From Chitinophagaceae bacterium (GTDB taxonomy: Bacteria; Bacteroidota; Bacteroidia; Chitinophagales; Chitinophagaceae): a stretch of 58,278 bases of DNA. Positions 9,632-19,051 of the stretch are shown one piece after another. The stretch is from contig CANBQT010000015.1 in assembly GCA_947371755.1 (NCBI GenBank), positions 1 through 58,278 on the forward strand, read 5' to 3'. A program made the translations under genes and the position numbers. How positions within the stretch are numbered: the stretch's first letter is position 1; each line of letters begins with the position of its first letter. A model generated the notes under the pieces. It was not told the origin of the DNA, did not search any database, and saw nothing but the letters and a program-made list of their open reading frames with translations.

Positions 9632-10801
9632 ATGCGCCGACCTTTTTTAATGATCTTGCTTTTAAGTATTTGCATATCACAGCAAGTAAACGGGCAATTG
9701 CATCCTACAATAAAGGTTGGCGTATTTGCTTCTATTTACATTGACTCTGCTTTTAGTGAAAACAATTATAAACTAGGCAATTCAATTTCTAAAAATAATT
9801 TGCCCGGACTAGAATTTTATAATGGCGTAATGATGGCAATTGATTCACTCAATGCCGAGGGCGTAAATGCAGAAGTATTTTTTTACGATACTAAAAATGC
9901 AGCTGAACCTTTAGAAACAATTTTAGAAAATCCGGTTTTAAAATCTCTTACTTTAATCATTGCTTCTTTTAATAATCGGGCAGAGATAAAAACGCTGGCA
10001 GACTTTGCATCAGTCAATAAAATCCCTTTGATTTCTGAAACTTATCCAAATGATGGTGGAATTACCGAAAACCCCTATTTTGTTTTGATTAATTCTACTT
10101 TAAAAACCCATACGGATGCTTTGTATAAATATGTACAAAAAACCTATGCCACCAGCAATATTGTTTGGGTTAAAAAGAAAGGACAAATGGAAGATCTGAT
10201 CCAGTCTTATTTTTCAGATAATAATAAAAAGACACCCTCAATTCCATTAAAAGTAAAAACTGTTGAGTTGATTGATAGTTTTAGTACTCCGGATTTGTTG
10301 AATAAACTGGATAGCAACAGACAAAACATAGTGATCTGTGGCACACTGAATGAAGTGTTTGCTATGAATGTAATTAAAACATTAAGTGCAAATAGTAACT
10401 ACTCCACACAAGTGATTGGAATGCCTAACTGGGATGGATTCAGAGACTTGATTAAACCAGAATTCAAATCGGTTGATGTTATTTATACTAGTCCGTATAA
10501 TTATTCCAGAACCGATAAACTGGGTTTGTCTCTAACCACTAAGTATCGCAATAAATTTTTATCCCGTCCAAGTGACCTGGTCTTTAAAGGATTTGAATCT
10601 TTCTACCATTTCACTAAGCTTTCTATAAAACACAAAGAAAATCTGATACATAATTTATCGGATAAGTCATTCAAGCTCTTCAACGATTTCGATATCCAGC
10701 CGATAAAATTCAAAAAAGAAAGCAAAGAGCTCGATTATTGGGAAAATCGGAAGTTATATTACATCAAAAAAACAGACGGACAGCTGAAGTTGCTCTTCTA
10801 A
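9632..10801 (+). CDS. exported periplasmic-binding-fold (type 1) protein
   Basis: 389 aa from the chosen ATG at 9632, which directly precedes a signal peptide (MRRPFLMILLLSICISQQVNG). An in-frame ATG at 9605 would overlap guaA and add nine residues. The body resembles type-1 periplasmic-binding proteins of the amino-acid ABC transporter or receptor kind: VGVFASIYIDSAF, then a ligand-cleft pattern (IIASFNNRAEIKTLADFASVNKIPLISE) and VYTSPYNYSRTDKLGLS. No ABC permease or ATPase is nearby. In Bacteroidota such lone proteins are sometimes fused to LysM domains; no LysM is seen here. The ligand is unknown. Confidence 0.75.
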   Translation: MRRPFLMILLLSICISQQVNGQLHPTIKVGVFASIYIDSAFSENNYKLGNSISKNNLPGLEFYNGVMMAIDSLNAEGVNAEVFFYDTKNAAEPLETILENPVLKSLTLIIASFNNRAEIKTLADFASVNKIPLISETYPNDGGITENPYFVLINSTLKTHTDALYKYVQKTYATSNIVWVKKKGQMEDLIQSYFSDNNKKTPSIPLKVKTVELIDSFSTPDLLNKLDSNRQNIVICGTLNEVFAMNVIKTLSANSNYSTQVIGMPNWDGFRDLIKPEFKSVDVIYTSPYNYSRTDKLGLSLTTKYRNKFLSRPSDLVFKGFESFYHFTKLSIKHKENLIHNLSDKSFKLFNDFDIQPIKFKKESKELDYWENRKLYYIKKTDGQLKLLF

Positions 10802-10868
10802 TGTTAAAAGAACCTAAGAAATAGGCTTTAACTTTTGATTGTCGTAACTTTATGAGATAACAGAGTAT

Positions 10869-11234
10869 ATGGAAAACACACCTGATATCTGGCAATTTTT
10901 AGAAGCAAATAAACAGACACTTCAAGAATACGTTGAATTAAAGATTGAATTATTCAATTTAAAATTCATTCGAAAAAGTTCAAGCATTGGAGGTATTCTT
11001 ATTTGGTTAATGATCCTAGCTTTCTTAGGATTACTTATTTTATTTTTTGGTGGAATTACAATTGGTATTTGGCTCTCAACTATTTTAAATAGTTATATAC
11101 AAGGTTTTGCAGCTACTACTGGAATACTTGTTGCAATTACTTTACTCTTGATACTTGCCCGTAAACAATTATTCATCAATCCCATCATTCGCATCATGGT
11201 TAGGGAACAAACAAGAGAAAATGAAGAAGAATAA
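10869..11234 (+). CDS. holin-superfamily-like two-TM membrane protein
   Basis: 121 aa with a short amphipathic N-terminus (ENTPDIWQFLEANKQTLQEYVELKIELFNLKF), two membrane helices (about 38-65 and 72-96) separated by a short loop, and a charged tail. It resembles the 'phage holin family / YqjE-like' membrane proteins carried on Bacteroidota chromosomes, which are not evidence of a prophage. It overlaps the next small gene by 14 nt, so the two are translationally coupled. Function unknown; a role in envelope stress is only a guess from YqjE-type relatives. Confidence 0.7.
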   Translation: MENTPDIWQFLEANKQTLQEYVELKIELFNLKFIRKSSSIGGILIWLMILAFLGLLILFFGGITIGIWLSTILNSYIQGFAATTGILVAITLLLILARKQLFINPIIRIMVREQTRENEEE

Positions 11235-11529
11235 TATTAAAGATCTTGAAAGTCTAAATAGATATATTGCAGAGCTAGAAAACAAGGAATTACATCTGCA
11301 GGATGAACTTCATCATAATTGGCAATACTTTAAAACAGACTTTGGCAGTATCGTAAGAACAAGTATTCTGCATAAAGCAAATGTGGAGGGAAGATCAAGT
11401 TTTCTTTACTGGCTTTTTAAGATTCCAGAATTCAATAATTCTATTGGAAAAACTGCAGAAAGGCTTACCGTAAAACTTGAAAACTTAATTGTAAAATGGG
11501 TCGATAAGATTGCTGACAAGGTTTCTTAA
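11221..11529 (+). CDS. small hypothetical protein, partner of the holin-like gene
   Basis: 102 aa from ATG 11221 (MKKNNIKDLESLNRYIAELE); upstream in-frame codons would only overlap the preceding gene further. Predicted helical: an N-terminal coiled-coil-like segment (ESLNRYIAELENKELHLQDELHHNWQYFKTDFG), then a hydrophobic patch (SSFLYWLFKIPEF) and an amphipathic C-terminus. No family recognised. It overlaps the upstream membrane protein by 14 nt and its stop codon overlaps the helicase start (TAATG), so it belongs to the same operon. Confidence 0.7.
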   Translation: MKKNNIKDLESLNRYIAELENKELHLQDELHHNWQYFKTDFGSIVRTSILHKANVEGRSSFLYWLFKIPEFNNSIGKTAERLTVKLENLIVKWVDKIADKVS

Positions 11530-13988
11530 TGCTACAAAAAACAAAAGGATATCAAATCATACATGAATGGATGAAAGCTAAAGACTTTCATCCATTTGGT
11601 TTTCAAGAAGAGTGCTGGGAAAAAATTTTAAAAGCAGAAAGTGGCCTGGTGAATGCCCCAACCGGTTGTGGCAAAACCTTTTCAGTTTTTTTAGGAGTGA
11701 TCATACAATACATTAATCAAAACCCAGACAAGTATCAACAACAAAAAAATAATCGATTACAACTTATCTGGATCTCACCTCTGAGGGCTTTAGCAAAAGA
11801 TATTGGTCGTGCTATGGAAACAGTACTAGAGGAATTAAAGATCCCCTGGAAAGTTGCCATTCGAAATGGAGATACCAGTTCGGCTGAAAGACAAAAACAA
11901 AAAAATAACCTTCCTGAAATCCTCATCATCACACCTGAGAGTCTGCACCTGATGTTGGCTCAAAAAAATTATACTGAGAACCTAACTGAATTGAAATTTA
12001 TAGCAGTAGACGAATGGCATGAATTATTGGGCAGCAAACGCGGTGTGTTTGTTGAACTTGCTATTAGTCGACTCATTGGCGCAACGAAAAAAAAACTCTC
12101 CATTTGGGGCATTTCTGCCACCATTGGAAATTTAGAGGAAGCGAAAGAGGTATTAATTGCTCCACTTAAAAAAAAGGGCTTTATCATTCGTGCTAAAATG
12201 GATAAACGCATCGAAGTGGAATCGATTATTCCAGATGAGATAGACAACTATCCTTGGGCTGGACATCTAGGGATTAAACTGGTAGATCGACTCATCCCTA
12301 TTATTGAACAAAGTAATACCACACTTATTTTTATAAATACAAGAGGCATGAGTGAGGTATGGTATCAAAGTATATTAGCCGCTGCTCCTCAACTCGCTGG
12401 AGCTATTGCCTTGCATCATGGAAGTATAGAACAAGAACTCAGACTATGGGTAGAAGATGCTTTACATACGCAAAAATTGAAGGCTGTTGTTTGTACTGCC
12501 AGTCTTGATCTTGGCGTTGATTTCAGGCCAGTTGATACTGTGATACAAGTTGGATCACCAAAAGGAATTGCACGTTTTCTTCAAAGGGCAGGAAGAAGTG
12601 GTCACGGGCCAGGAGAAATCAGTAAACTTTTTTTTCTTCCTACGCATTCTTTAGAATTAGTTGAAGCTGCTGCGTTGAAACAAGCCATCAAAGAACAAAT
12701 GGTAGAGAGCAAAACACCTATGTTTCTTTGTTTTGATGTACTGATTCAATATTTGTGCACTATAGCCATTGGTGAAGGGTTTCGTCCAGAAATAATTTTA
12801 AAAGAAATTCAATCCACCTACTGTTTCGCAGAAATCACAATGGATGAATGGCAGGAAGTATTATTGAATATTACACAAGGTGGTGTTGCACTAAATCAAT
12901 ATGATGAATACCATAAAGTAATTATTGAAGATGGCTTATACAAAATCATCGATCGAAAAATTGCTATGCGGCATCGCATGCATATTGGAACAATTGTAAG
13001 TGATGCTATGTTGAAAGTGAAATTTCTAGGAGGGGGATATGTAGGAGTAATAGAAGAATATTTTATTAGCCGTCTTGAGCCCGGCGATACATTTACACTT
13101 GCGGGGAAGAATTTAGAATTAGTGATGTTGAAAGACATGGATGTGCTGGTTCGAAAATCATCCTCCAAAAAATCGAAAGTTCCTTCCTGGAATGGGGGCA
13201 GAATGAGTTTAACTGCGAACCTAGGTAAAATGCTTCGTCAAACTTTTAATAAAGCCTTGATAGACGAGAATGAGATTGAAATAAAAAGCCTACATAGTCT
13301 ATTTGAAGTGCAGCAAAAATTATCTGCTATTCCCAGAGATAATCAATTATTGATTGAACAGATCGAAACAAAAGATGGATTTCATTTACTGGTATACCCT
13401 TTCGAGGGGCGACAAGTACATGAAGCAATGAGTGCCATCATTGCCTATAGAATTGGACAAATACTTCCGATTAGTTTTTCCATTGCCATGAATGATTATG
13501 GTTTTGAGTTATTGAGCGACCAACCTATTCCAGTTGACGATACCAATGTGCAAGAATTATTCTCAACAGATAATCTACTGATTGATATCCAAAAGAGTAT
13601 CAATAGCGCGGAGATGGCTAAACGAAAATTCAGGGATATCGCTGTCATCGGCGGATTAATTTTTCAGGGATTCCCTGGGGAACATAAAAAAGCAAGGCAC
13701 TTGCAATCATCTGCCTCCTTACTATTTAAAGTTTTTGAAGAATACGAACCCAATAATATTTTGTTACGTCAAGCATATCGAGAATTGATGGAACAACAGA
13801 TGGAAGAAGTTCGGTTAAGAAAAGCTTTAGAAAGAATTTACAAAGCTGAATTTCTCCTTCATTTTCCAAGTCAATTAACCCCCTTAGCCTTTCCAATAAC
13901 AGTAGACGGATTAAACCGTAATAATTTGTCCACTGAAAAGTTAGAGGACCGTGTTAAAAAAATGCAGCAACAATTAGAGAAGAACTAA
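11529..13988 (+). CDS. ligase-associated DEXH-box helicase (Lhr family)
   Basis: 819 aa superfamily-2 helicase of the Lhr type. Motif I APTGCGKT (43-50), motif Ia SPLRALAKD, motif II DEWH (161-164), motif III SATIGN, motif IV region HHGSIEQE, and motif VI QRAGRSGHGPGE; the Lhr-type winged-helix/core domain fills the C-terminal half. The family is named for its association with an ATP-dependent DNA ligase, an exonuclease and PdeM in a predicted DNA-damage-response cassette. Here PdeM is next but the ligase and exonuclease are not in the window. The start codon overlaps the previous stop. Confidence 0.92.
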   Translation: MLQKTKGYQIIHEWMKAKDFHPFGFQEECWEKILKAESGLVNAPTGCGKTFSVFLGVIIQYINQNPDKYQQQKNNRLQLIWISPLRALAKDIGRAMETVLEELKIPWKVAIRNGDTSSAERQKQKNNLPEILIITPESLHLMLAQKNYTENLTELKFIAVDEWHELLGSKRGVFVELAISRLIGATKKKLSIWGISATIGNLEEAKEVLIAPLKKKGFIIRAKMDKRIEVESIIPDEIDNYPWAGHLGIKLVDRLIPIIEQSNTTLIFINTRGMSEVWYQSILAAAPQLAGAIALHHGSIEQELRLWVEDALHTQKLKAVVCTASLDLGVDFRPVDTVIQVGSPKGIARFLQRAGRSGHGPGEISKLFFLPTHSLELVEAAALKQAIKEQMVESKTPMFLCFDVLIQYLCTIAIGEGFRPEIILKEIQSTYCFAEITMDEWQEVLLNITQGGVALNQYDEYHKVIIEDGLYKIIDRKIAMRHRMHIGTIVSDAMLKVKFLGGGYVGVIEEYFISRLEPGDTFTLAGKNLELVMLKDMDVLVRKSSSKKSKVPSWNGGRMSLTANLGKMLRQTFNKALIDENEIEIKSLHSLFEVQQKLSAIPRDNQLLIEQIETKDGFHLLVYPFEGRQVHEAMSAIIAYRIGQILPISFSIAMNDYGFELLSDQPIPVDDTNVQELFSTDNLLIDIQKSINSAEMAKRKFRDIAVIGGLIFQGFPGEHKKARHLQSSASLLFKVFEEYEPNNILLRQAYRELMEQQMEEVRLRKALERIYKAEFLLHFPSQLTPLAFPITVDGLNRNNLSTEKLEDRVKKMQQQLEKN

Positions 13989-14013
13989 TGCATATTTGCA
14001 GATAGAATTTTTT

Positions 14014-14679
14014 ATGCCGATGACAGCGCCCATACCCTATATTATTCAAGAACAAAAATTTTGGTTAACTGCTGAAAGGGGCATTTATTGGGAAAAAGAA
14101 TCTGCACTAATTGTTTCTGACCTTCATTTCGGGAAAACAGGACATTTTAGAAAAAATGGCATCGGAGTTCCCCATGCTGTTTATAAAGAAGACTTACAAA
14201 GGATGGTTGATCTTATCAGCTTTTTCAATCCGAAAAAATTAATTGCTGTTGGCGATCTTTTTCACAGCGCAGACAATTTGGAATTGCAATTGTTCTCAAA
14301 GATCAGAGCAGGTTTTTCGAAGATGAGTTTGATTTTAGTTCAAGGGAATCATGATGTATTAGAAAAAGCTTGGTATCAAAAAAATCATATCGAATTAGTG
14401 AAGGACAATTATTGTTCAGGGGATTTTCATTTTGTACACGACCCTTCAGAAATACCTAGAGAAAGCTCGGCCTTTTATTTTTCTGGTCACTTGCATCCTT
14501 CTATTTCAATCTCTGGTATGGGCAAACAAAATTTGAACTTCCCTTGTTATTATTTTACTGACAAATCAGCCATACTCCCTGCATTTAGCAAATTCAGTGG
14601 TACGGCTAAAGTAAAAAAAAGCAAGACAAACAGAATTTTCGCTATCGTTGAAAATAGCCTTATTGAAATTGAAAAATAG
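14014..14679 (+). CDS. pdeM: ligase-associated DNA damage response endonuclease PdeM
   Basis: Metallophosphoesterase-fold protein of about 221 aa. The chosen ATG 14014 gives MPMTAPIPYIIQE; an in-frame TTG at 13996 is possible but less likely. Di-metal motifs are complete: SDLHFGK (D36, H38), AVGDLFHS, VQGNHDV, and FSGHLHPS. The family belongs with the upstream Lhr-type helicase in a predicted DNA repair cassette. The stop is followed immediately by the ATG of the deacetylase, so the helicase, pdeM and deacetylase form one transcript. Confidence 0.9.
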   Translation: MPMTAPIPYIIQEQKFWLTAERGIYWEKESALIVSDLHFGKTGHFRKNGIGVPHAVYKEDLQRMVDLISFFNPKKLIAVGDLFHSADNLELQLFSKIRAGFSKMSLILVQGNHDVLEKAWYQKNHIELVKDNYCSGDFHFVHDPSEIPRESSAFYFSGHLHPSISISGMGKQNLNFPCYYFTDKSAILPAFSKFSGTAKVKKSKTNRIFAIVENSLIEIEK

Positions 14680-15585
14680 ATGATCAAAATTGCATTTGAC
14701 CCTTCCTATGCGCATTCATTACCAGAAGGTCATCGTTTTCCGATGTTAAAATATGAATTGATTCCTGAGCAATTATTACACGAAGGATGTATTACTGAAA
14801 ACGATTTATTTAAACCGAATTTATGTGAAGAGAAAATAGTTCTTTGGACACATGCACAAACCTATCTAAATAAATTACTGAATCAAACATTATCAGATTC
14901 AGAACAAAGAAAAATCGGTTTCCCTCAATCAATTGAATTAACCAAGAGAGAACTGATGATTACCCAAGGAACAATTGACTGTTGCATCTATGCCCTACAA
15001 TATGGTGTTGCATTAAATGTAGCAGGTGGCACACACCATGCGTTCGCAGAAAGAGGAGAAGGTTTTTGCCTTTTGAACGACATGGCGGTTGCATCGAATT
15101 ATCTTTTACAAAAAGGACTGGCAAAAAAAATATTAATTATTGATCTTGATGTTCATCAAGGCAATGGCACTGCTAAGATTTTTGAAAATGAAAATCGTGT
15201 TTTCACTTTTAGTATGCATGGCGCTCATAACTATCCCTTTCATAAAGAATTTTCAGACTTGGATATTCCACTAATTGATGGAATAAAAGACTATGAATAT
15301 TTGCAATTACTTAAAGACCATCTAGGCAAAATAATATTACAGGAAAAACCGGACTTTGCTTTTTATTTATCAGGAGTAGACATCTTAGAAACTGATAAAT
15401 TTGGAAAACTTAAGATCACTTTAGCAGGATGCAAAGAAAGAGATGCCTTTGTTTTTAACACCTTAAAGGATCATCAATTACCTGTTACAGTAGCCATGGG
15501 TGGTGGTTATAGTCCTGACGTTAAAACTATTGTAGAAGCTCATTGCAACACTTTCAGGCTGGCTAAATCCATTTTTGAAGAATAG
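14680..15585 (+). CDS. histone-deacetylase-superfamily protein
   Basis: 301 aa, zinc-dependent deacylase of the HDAC/AcuC superfamily. Visible motifs: catalytic His pair in GGTHHAFAERGEGFCLLND, zinc ligands in DLDVHQGNGTA, and the C-terminal MGGGYSPD; the usual third zinc Asp lies in YLSGVDILETDKFGKL. In bacteria such proteins deacylate acetyl-CoA synthetase, polyamines or other small amides; the substrate cannot be told here. It starts directly after the pdeM stop, so it shares the transcript with the repair genes. Confidence 0.92.
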   Translation: MIKIAFDPSYAHSLPEGHRFPMLKYELIPEQLLHEGCITENDLFKPNLCEEKIVLWTHAQTYLNKLLNQTLSDSEQRKIGFPQSIELTKRELMITQGTIDCCIYALQYGVALNVAGGTHHAFAERGEGFCLLNDMAVASNYLLQKGLAKKILIIDLDVHQGNGTAKIFENENRVFTFSMHGAHNYPFHKEFSDLDIPLIDGIKDYEYLQLLKDHLGKIILQEKPDFAFYLSGVDILETDKFGKLKITLAGCKERDAFVFNTLKDHQLPVTVAMGGGYSPDVKTIVEAHCNTFRLAKSIFEE

Positions 15586-15589
15586 TTAT

Positions 15590-18046
15590 TTAAGTACGTT
15601 GTTTCTTTTGTAATGTGAGATAATCGATATAATAAATGAGTCGGATATTGAATTCATTTCCGTGAGGTTGTTGAAACACCTGAGCAAAATTTTGTGTATA
15701 TCGATTATATAGTTGCCCATTGATAGGAAAATCACTTCCTAGAGCATTTTTCCATCCTACAATTAATTTACTGCCATATTTGAAATCCCAGGTATAGAAC
15801 ATATCCAGATTAAAAGCATTGAAATTTTGGTCCATATCTGGCACAAATGTGTGTGGAATATAATCACCGTTTGCATCAGTAGTAAAGAAGTTGCTATATT
15901 TTACTTGGCTCCAATAATGGCGGGCACGCATGGTTATATTCATTCTTGGCGTAAAATTATAGATGCCACTTAATACGTTTGAAAAATTGGTATTCTTCCT
16001 ACGTCCAGCTACAGGTTCTCCATTGGGATCATAAATAGCAAATCCATACTGACCATTGTCTTGTTCTTTGGTTAATTCCCAATCAAGACTAAAATGTTCG
16101 TTGAATCGATACCTTGGTCCGATTAAGAAATTATGATAAGAATCGTTTGGAAAATGAGGTGCATCAGCATAGGCAAGTCCAAATCTGACAAAAAAACTTT
16201 TTCGGCTATCTGTACTACCACTAAATCCAGTAAACCAATATGGTTGACGTTTCATTAGTTTCCCTTCAGTACGCATCTCGAAATAGTCTTTTTGCCAATC
16301 AGGTACCAAGTTTGCTTTGATAGTTAGATCCCAGAAGTTCTTAAAAAACCAAAAGGCACTGGCCTGATACTGAATGCTGGAAAATTTAAAGGGTGTCAAT
16401 AAATAAACTGGTAAAGCAGCTACAGTATAATTCTGACTAAAGAAATTTTTAGTAGGAGTAAAAACATAATATCCAATTTTTCCTATACCCGAGAACTCAT
16501 TAGGTGCTCTTAAAAATCCAAGATCATTGGGATCATACCTTCTCGACTCAATATTATTTGATATACTATATTGCCAATGCCCACGAATTTTTGCAAATTT
16601 TAAAAAGTTGGCAAATCCATCATGTTTATCCAAACCTGTAATGCTACTATACCGAGCATTCCATGCAAAATTGTATCTGTTTTCACTGTCAAACAAATTG
16701 AGATCTAATCCACTCACATTAGCATTCCTCGAACCACCGCTTCGCAAAACATTGGTATTTGTAAAAGTAATGGAAGACCTTCCTTTCAATGCCTGATCCA
16801 GCACTATGATATTGTAATTGGTTAATGGTTCAGTTTCAATTTTACTGACCTTTCCTGTGGTTTTATCCAACACTTCAGCATTCATTTGAGCAGCAACAGC
16901 ATTGAAAACGCCTATCCCTAATTTAGATTTGTTTCTTCCAGAAAATTTGGTGGCATTATATAATTGGGTAATCCCAGGATTGGATATCAATTGCAAATTG
17001 GTATTATTTGCCACATCTGCGTTCACAGTTCCATAATTAGTAGGCGTACCACCTACTCTTCTGGAATAAAATAATCCTGCTTTATTAAAGAGTTCTATTC
17101 CTTCCGTAAAAAAGGGGCGATTTTCTTGAAACTGTACCTCGTAAGGAGTAAGGTTTAATACCACATTATCAGAAACCACCTGGCCAAAATCTGGTATCAA
17201 AGTAGCATCTAAAGTAAAACTTTCATTTACGCCATATTTTACATCCATCCCCCCATTACGGAGTATCGTTGTTTTTGTAGTTCCGTCTGTAAGAGGAGTA
17301 GTTCTAACACCTGTTGTGATATAGGGTAAAAAGGATAAACGTAGAGGTGGTACGATATTTTTAATAGCAGTTAAATTCCCAAATTGATTGACAAATCCAT
17401 TTTGATTAGGATCTACTTTATTCCAAAAAGAACTCTCACTATATCTTCTGGAATAACGTTGAAAATTGATACCCCAATCCTGCACTTCTTTTTTTGAAAA
17501 ACGCAATGCAGAATACGGAATTTTCATCTCTACTATCCAGCCATCACTTTGAAGTGTTACTTTGCTTTCCCAAACTGCATCCCAGCTATAATCAGTAGGT
17601 AATCCAAATTGCGAAACTTTGTTTGCAACCAAACGACCATCGGTTTGAACATTTCTAGCAGTTACTAAAAATTGGTACCCATTTTGATTGTCATTATATG
17701 TATCAAAAAATACACTGAAATAATCTATATCCTGGCGTTGTTCTCCATCACGAGCAGTAAGTTGTTTACGTATTTTTTTAGGGTCATCATATAAATAAGC
17801 GCCCACATACACAGCCTGATCGCTATACAATACCCGAACTTTCGTAGAATGCATGGGCACAGCACCATAATTTGGACTATTCTCAATAAAACTATCTGCT
17901 ATGGCAGCCTGACTCCAAACAGCTTCATCGAGTATTCCATCAATTTTTATGGGTGCATTAATTTTAAAAGCTTCTAAGTTTTTCTCCTGGGCAAAAAGGG
18001 TAACATACAAACAGGCAAAAACTAAAATGGACAGTAATTTCTTCAT
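15590..18046 (-). CDS. exported DUF5916 protein with CBM9-like N-terminus
   Basis: 818 aa with a signal peptide (MKKLLSILVFACLYVTLFAQ). Residues about 25-210 look like a carbohydrate-binding family-9-like domain (KINAPIKIDGILDEAVW..AAIADSF, VRVLYSDQAVYVGAYLYDDP). The rest (about 225-818) is the DUF5916 region, rich in aromatic alternating strands and ending with a membrane-barrel-like pattern (MNITMRARHYWSQVKY, FNIRLIYYIDYLTLQKKQ), consistent with an outer-membrane barrel. Function unknown; frequent in Bacteroidota. It ends 4 nt after the deacetylase gene on the opposite strand, and the terminal Arg-Thr leaves no space for a separate terminator. Confidence 0.85.
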   Translation of the reverse strand: MKKLLSILVFACLYVTLFAQEKNLEAFKINAPIKIDGILDEAVWSQAAIADSFIENSPNYGAVPMHSTKVRVLYSDQAVYVGAYLYDDPKKIRKQLTARDGEQRQDIDYFSVFFDTYNDNQNGYQFLVTARNVQTDGRLVANKVSQFGLPTDYSWDAVWESKVTLQSDGWIVEMKIPYSALRFSKKEVQDWGINFQRYSRRYSESSFWNKVDPNQNGFVNQFGNLTAIKNIVPPLRLSFLPYITTGVRTTPLTDGTTKTTILRNGGMDVKYGVNESFTLDATLIPDFGQVVSDNVVLNLTPYEVQFQENRPFFTEGIELFNKAGLFYSRRVGGTPTNYGTVNADVANNTNLQLISNPGITQLYNATKFSGRNKSKLGIGVFNAVAAQMNAEVLDKTTGKVSKIETEPLTNYNIIVLDQALKGRSSITFTNTNVLRSGGSRNANVSGLDLNLFDSENRYNFAWNARYSSITGLDKHDGFANFLKFAKIRGHWQYSISNNIESRRYDPNDLGFLRAPNEFSGIGKIGYYVFTPTKNFFSQNYTVAALPVYLLTPFKFSSIQYQASAFWFFKNFWDLTIKANLVPDWQKDYFEMRTEGKLMKRQPYWFTGFSGSTDSRKSFFVRFGLAYADAPHFPNDSYHNFLIGPRYRFNEHFSLDWELTKEQDNGQYGFAIYDPNGEPVAGRRKNTNFSNVLSGIYNFTPRMNITMRARHYWSQVKYSNFFTTDANGDYIPHTFVPDMDQNFNAFNLDMFYTWDFKYGSKLIVGWKNALGSDFPINGQLYNRYTQNFAQVFQQPHGNEFNIRLIYYIDYLTLQKKQRT

Positions 18047-18111
18047 AATCAGGTGACAAAACTAAAGAAATGGGCTTTACATAGGAATGAAAATGGATAA
18101 ATGGTGTAATT

Positions 18112-18145
18112 ATCTCAAAAAAAAACAGCCATTAAAGGCTGTTTT
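18112..18145 (-). terminator. terminator of the S24 regulator gene
   Basis: On the minus strand, AAAACAGCC / GGCTGTTTT (arms 18137-18145 and 18122-18130) with a 6-nt loop is followed by a T tract (A run 18117-18125 on the plus strand). It lies 19 nt after the regulator stop. Confidence 0.85.
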
Positions 18146-18163
18146 CAATCAGATCAAATTGTA

Positions 18164-18919
18164 TTAATTAAACTTCTTCTTTAATGTGCTCACTTGTTCT
18201 TGCAAATTATTCACCATCCCAGCTAATTGATTCACATCCCAACGAGGACCTAAGTTAGCCTTTTGCAGAATATACACTGCTTTCCAAACTTCTAAAACAT
18301 CCTCCGCACTCACAAAATAAGGCTCATATTGCGGATTGTCGCTGATCATAGTAAGTTTATCCTTAGCGCGATTGTTTTTCATCACTCTTTTATAAACCAC
18401 TCCTTCATTTCGAGACAAAACCACATAGGTATTGCTATTTTTCAACTCTTCGAGGTCTTCAACTCTTTCTCCTACAATCACACTTCCGCTTGGTGTAGGT
18501 AACATACTGTCTCCTACTATTTCAAAGGCACGGTATTGTCCGGGCGCTAACATAGGCAGTGTAAAAGTGTTGAGTTCATCTACAAATTCAGGGTCTGCAT
18601 ATCCAGCAAGATAACCTGCAGCTGCTTTTACAGGTACGAAACTAATGGAAGCAATTTCAGCATCCATTTTCATCATTCGGCGTTTTTCTAGATAATTTCC
18701 GCCACTTGAATCAGAGGCCAAATCCTTAAAAAGGAAATCTTCCAAACTCAATTTAAAAATATTGCTAATGGCTTCCATCACCTCTAGCCTCGGTTCTGCG
18801 CGTTCTTCTTCATAGGCGCCGACCAATGACCTTTTGATTTTGAGTTTGTTAGCAAACTCTTCCTGTGTCCAACCACGCAATTTGCGTAGGTACTTCAAAT
18901 TTTTCCCTGCGTTTGACAT
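18164..18919 (-). CDS. XRE-type repressor with S24 (LexA-like) peptidase domain
   Basis: 251 aa from ATG 18919 (MSNAGKNLKYLRKLRG); an in-frame TTG 21 nt upstream is possible but starts less naturally. N-terminal HTH (about 4-60: NLKYLRKLRGWTQEEFANKL, KRSLVGAYEEERAEPRLE), then an S24 domain: catalytic Ser in FEIVGDSMLPTPSGS and catalytic Lys in VVYKRVMKNN. The linker VPVKAAAGYLAGY contains an Ala-Gly candidate for self-cleavage. Such proteins are phage-repressor/LexA-like and can be inactivated by RecA-stimulated autoproteolysis. There is no phage around. A palindrome just upstream is a candidate autoregulatory operator. Confidence 0.88.
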   Translation of the reverse strand: MSNAGKNLKYLRKLRGWTQEEFANKLKIKRSLVGAYEEERAEPRLEVMEAISNIFKLSLEDFLFKDLASDSSGGNYLEKRRMMKMDAEIASISFVPVKAAAGYLAGYADPEFVDELNTFTLPMLAPGQYRAFEIVGDSMLPTPSGSVIVGERVEDLEELKNSNTYVVLSRNEGVVYKRVMKNNRAKDKLTMISDNPQYEPYFVSAEDVLEVWKAVYILQKANLGPRWDVNQLAGMVNNLQEQVSTLKKKFN

Positions 18920-18943
18920 AACTAATTGATTTAGCTGCAAAAT

Positions 18944-18958
18944 ACTAATTTTTTTAGT
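18944..18958. promoter_or_regulatory. candidate operator of the S24/XRE repressor
   Basis: The perfect palindrome ACTAA-N5-TTAGT is centred about 32 nt upstream of the repressor start codon. A second ACTAATT (18921-18927) and the larger inverted pair ATAACTAA (18918-18925) / TTAGTTAT (18954-18961) surround it. The position suits autoregulation. It resembles the BlaI dyads at 32.7 kb in half-site but not in spacing. Confidence 0.45.
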
Positions 18959-19051
18959 TATTCCAAATTTATTTTCATTCTTTTTTAAAATATGGGTGAA
19001 CGCACAAATAAAAATTACATGATTTCACGAACAGGATATTCGCTCCAGCAA

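Noticed and set aside
10869..11234. Prophage remnant suggested by the holin-like protein
   Set aside because: No endolysin, integrase or structural gene nearby; such membrane proteins are common on Bacteroidota chromosomes.
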